Source: Chloroflexota bacterium (GTDB taxonomy: Bacteria; Chloroflexota; Dehalococcoidia; Dehalococcoidales; UBA3254). Taken from it: 6,373 nt of DNA. The stretch is from positions 1-6,373 of the forward strand of contig JAGDMY010000088.1 of NCBI GenBank assembly GCA_017860765.1, given 5' to 3'. Below the pieces are notes generated by a model, which made no database searches, was not told the origin of the DNA, and saw nothing but the letters and a program-made list of their open reading frames with translations. This document shows, one piece after another, positions 6,204-6,373 of the stretch. Within the stretch, counting starts at the first letter, position 1. Every line of letters begins with the position of its first letter. Both the position numbers and the translations under genes were made by a program.

Positions 6204-6373
6204 GGTTTCCAGGTGACGGAGATTTCCGTTCCGCTCCCTGGTCGACTTTGCAGGGAAAGAGAAGCCCCGATCTCTTTTACACGCTCGCGAATGATGCCCA
6301 GCCCCAGACTTTTGCTGGAATTGATTTCGGTATCAAAACCCCGGCCGTCATCAGTGATTTTAAGTAGCACCTC
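6191..6373 (-). CDS. Sensor histidine kinase (NarL family), C-terminal ATPase fragment, cut by window edge
   Basis: Reading the minus strand from base 6373 gives 60 codons ending in TGA (plus 6191-6193). Only the end of a HATPase_c domain is inside the window; sensor, membrane and phosphoacceptor regions lie beyond it. The visible motifs are ITDDGRGFD (6-14), the G1 box with its Mg/ATP-region Asp and Gly residues; LGLGIIRERVKEIGASL (23-39), the G2 box with the RER pattern typical of DegS, ComP, LiaS and NarX-type kinases; and SRPGSGTEISV (43-53), the last strand of the fold. The protein stops shortly afterwards, as expected. Its normal partner would be a LuxR/NarL-type response regulator; none is visible here, and none lies immediately downstream. 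A weak terminator and a new promoter separate it from the YchF-like gene. An open frame on the plus strand (6146-6367) covers this stretch but resembles nothing. Confidence 0.85.
   Translation of the reverse strand, partial: EVLLKITDDGRGFDTEINSSKSLGLGIIRERVKEIGASLSLQSRPGSGTEISVTWKPDAL

Noticed and set aside
6146..6367. Plus-strand open frame of 73 codons near the right edge
   Set aside because: It crosses a minus-strand promoter and covers the histidine kinase tail. Its translation matches no family, and the opposite strand has clear HATPase motifs.

Overview
The window looks like part of a bacterial chromosome, probably an anaerobic, Clostridia-like member of the Firmicutes. This guess rests on moderate GC content, purine-rich Shine-Dalgarno sequences, the style of the glycolytic proteins, and a NarL-type sensor kinase tail of DegS/ComP/LiaS flavour. 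The taxonomic call is an inference and could be wrong at class level. I see no phage, insertion sequence, CRISPR, tRNA or rRNA. Almost all of the sequence is coding; the longest gap is about 110 bases.

Left half, plus strand: the window opens inside phosphoglycerate kinase (pgk, 5' end cut off by the window edge). A short 57-base gap leads to a complete pyruvate kinase (pyk). After 81 more bases comes a 14-helix DHA2-type major facilitator exporter. The three genes are collinear and could be one transcript, although a weak stem-loop lies between pyk and the transporter.

Right half, minus strand, converging on the left half: reading from the right edge come the last 60 codons of a NarL-family sensor histidine kinase, then a weak terminator and a good sigma-A-like promoter, then a divergent YchF/Obg-family P-loop NTPase with a C-terminal TGS domain, then 2,3-bisphosphoglycerate-dependent phosphoglycerate mutase (gpmA). 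gpmA ends 30 bases from the transporter stop, and a strong imperfect hairpin spans that convergent junction.

Functionally, three of the four enzymes of lower glycolysis are encoded here: Pgk, GpmA and Pyk. Enolase is not visible. They are split between two converging units, with an unrelated exporter between them. The points most worth a second look are residue-level departures inside familiar families: Asp-to-Ser at the usual Mg-nucleotide position of PGK, a potassium-independent signature in the pyruvate kinase, and a degenerate G3 motif in the YchF-like protein. The histidine kinase tail is also easy to miss because an open frame on the opposite strand covers it. I found no convincing previously undescribed multi-gene system.
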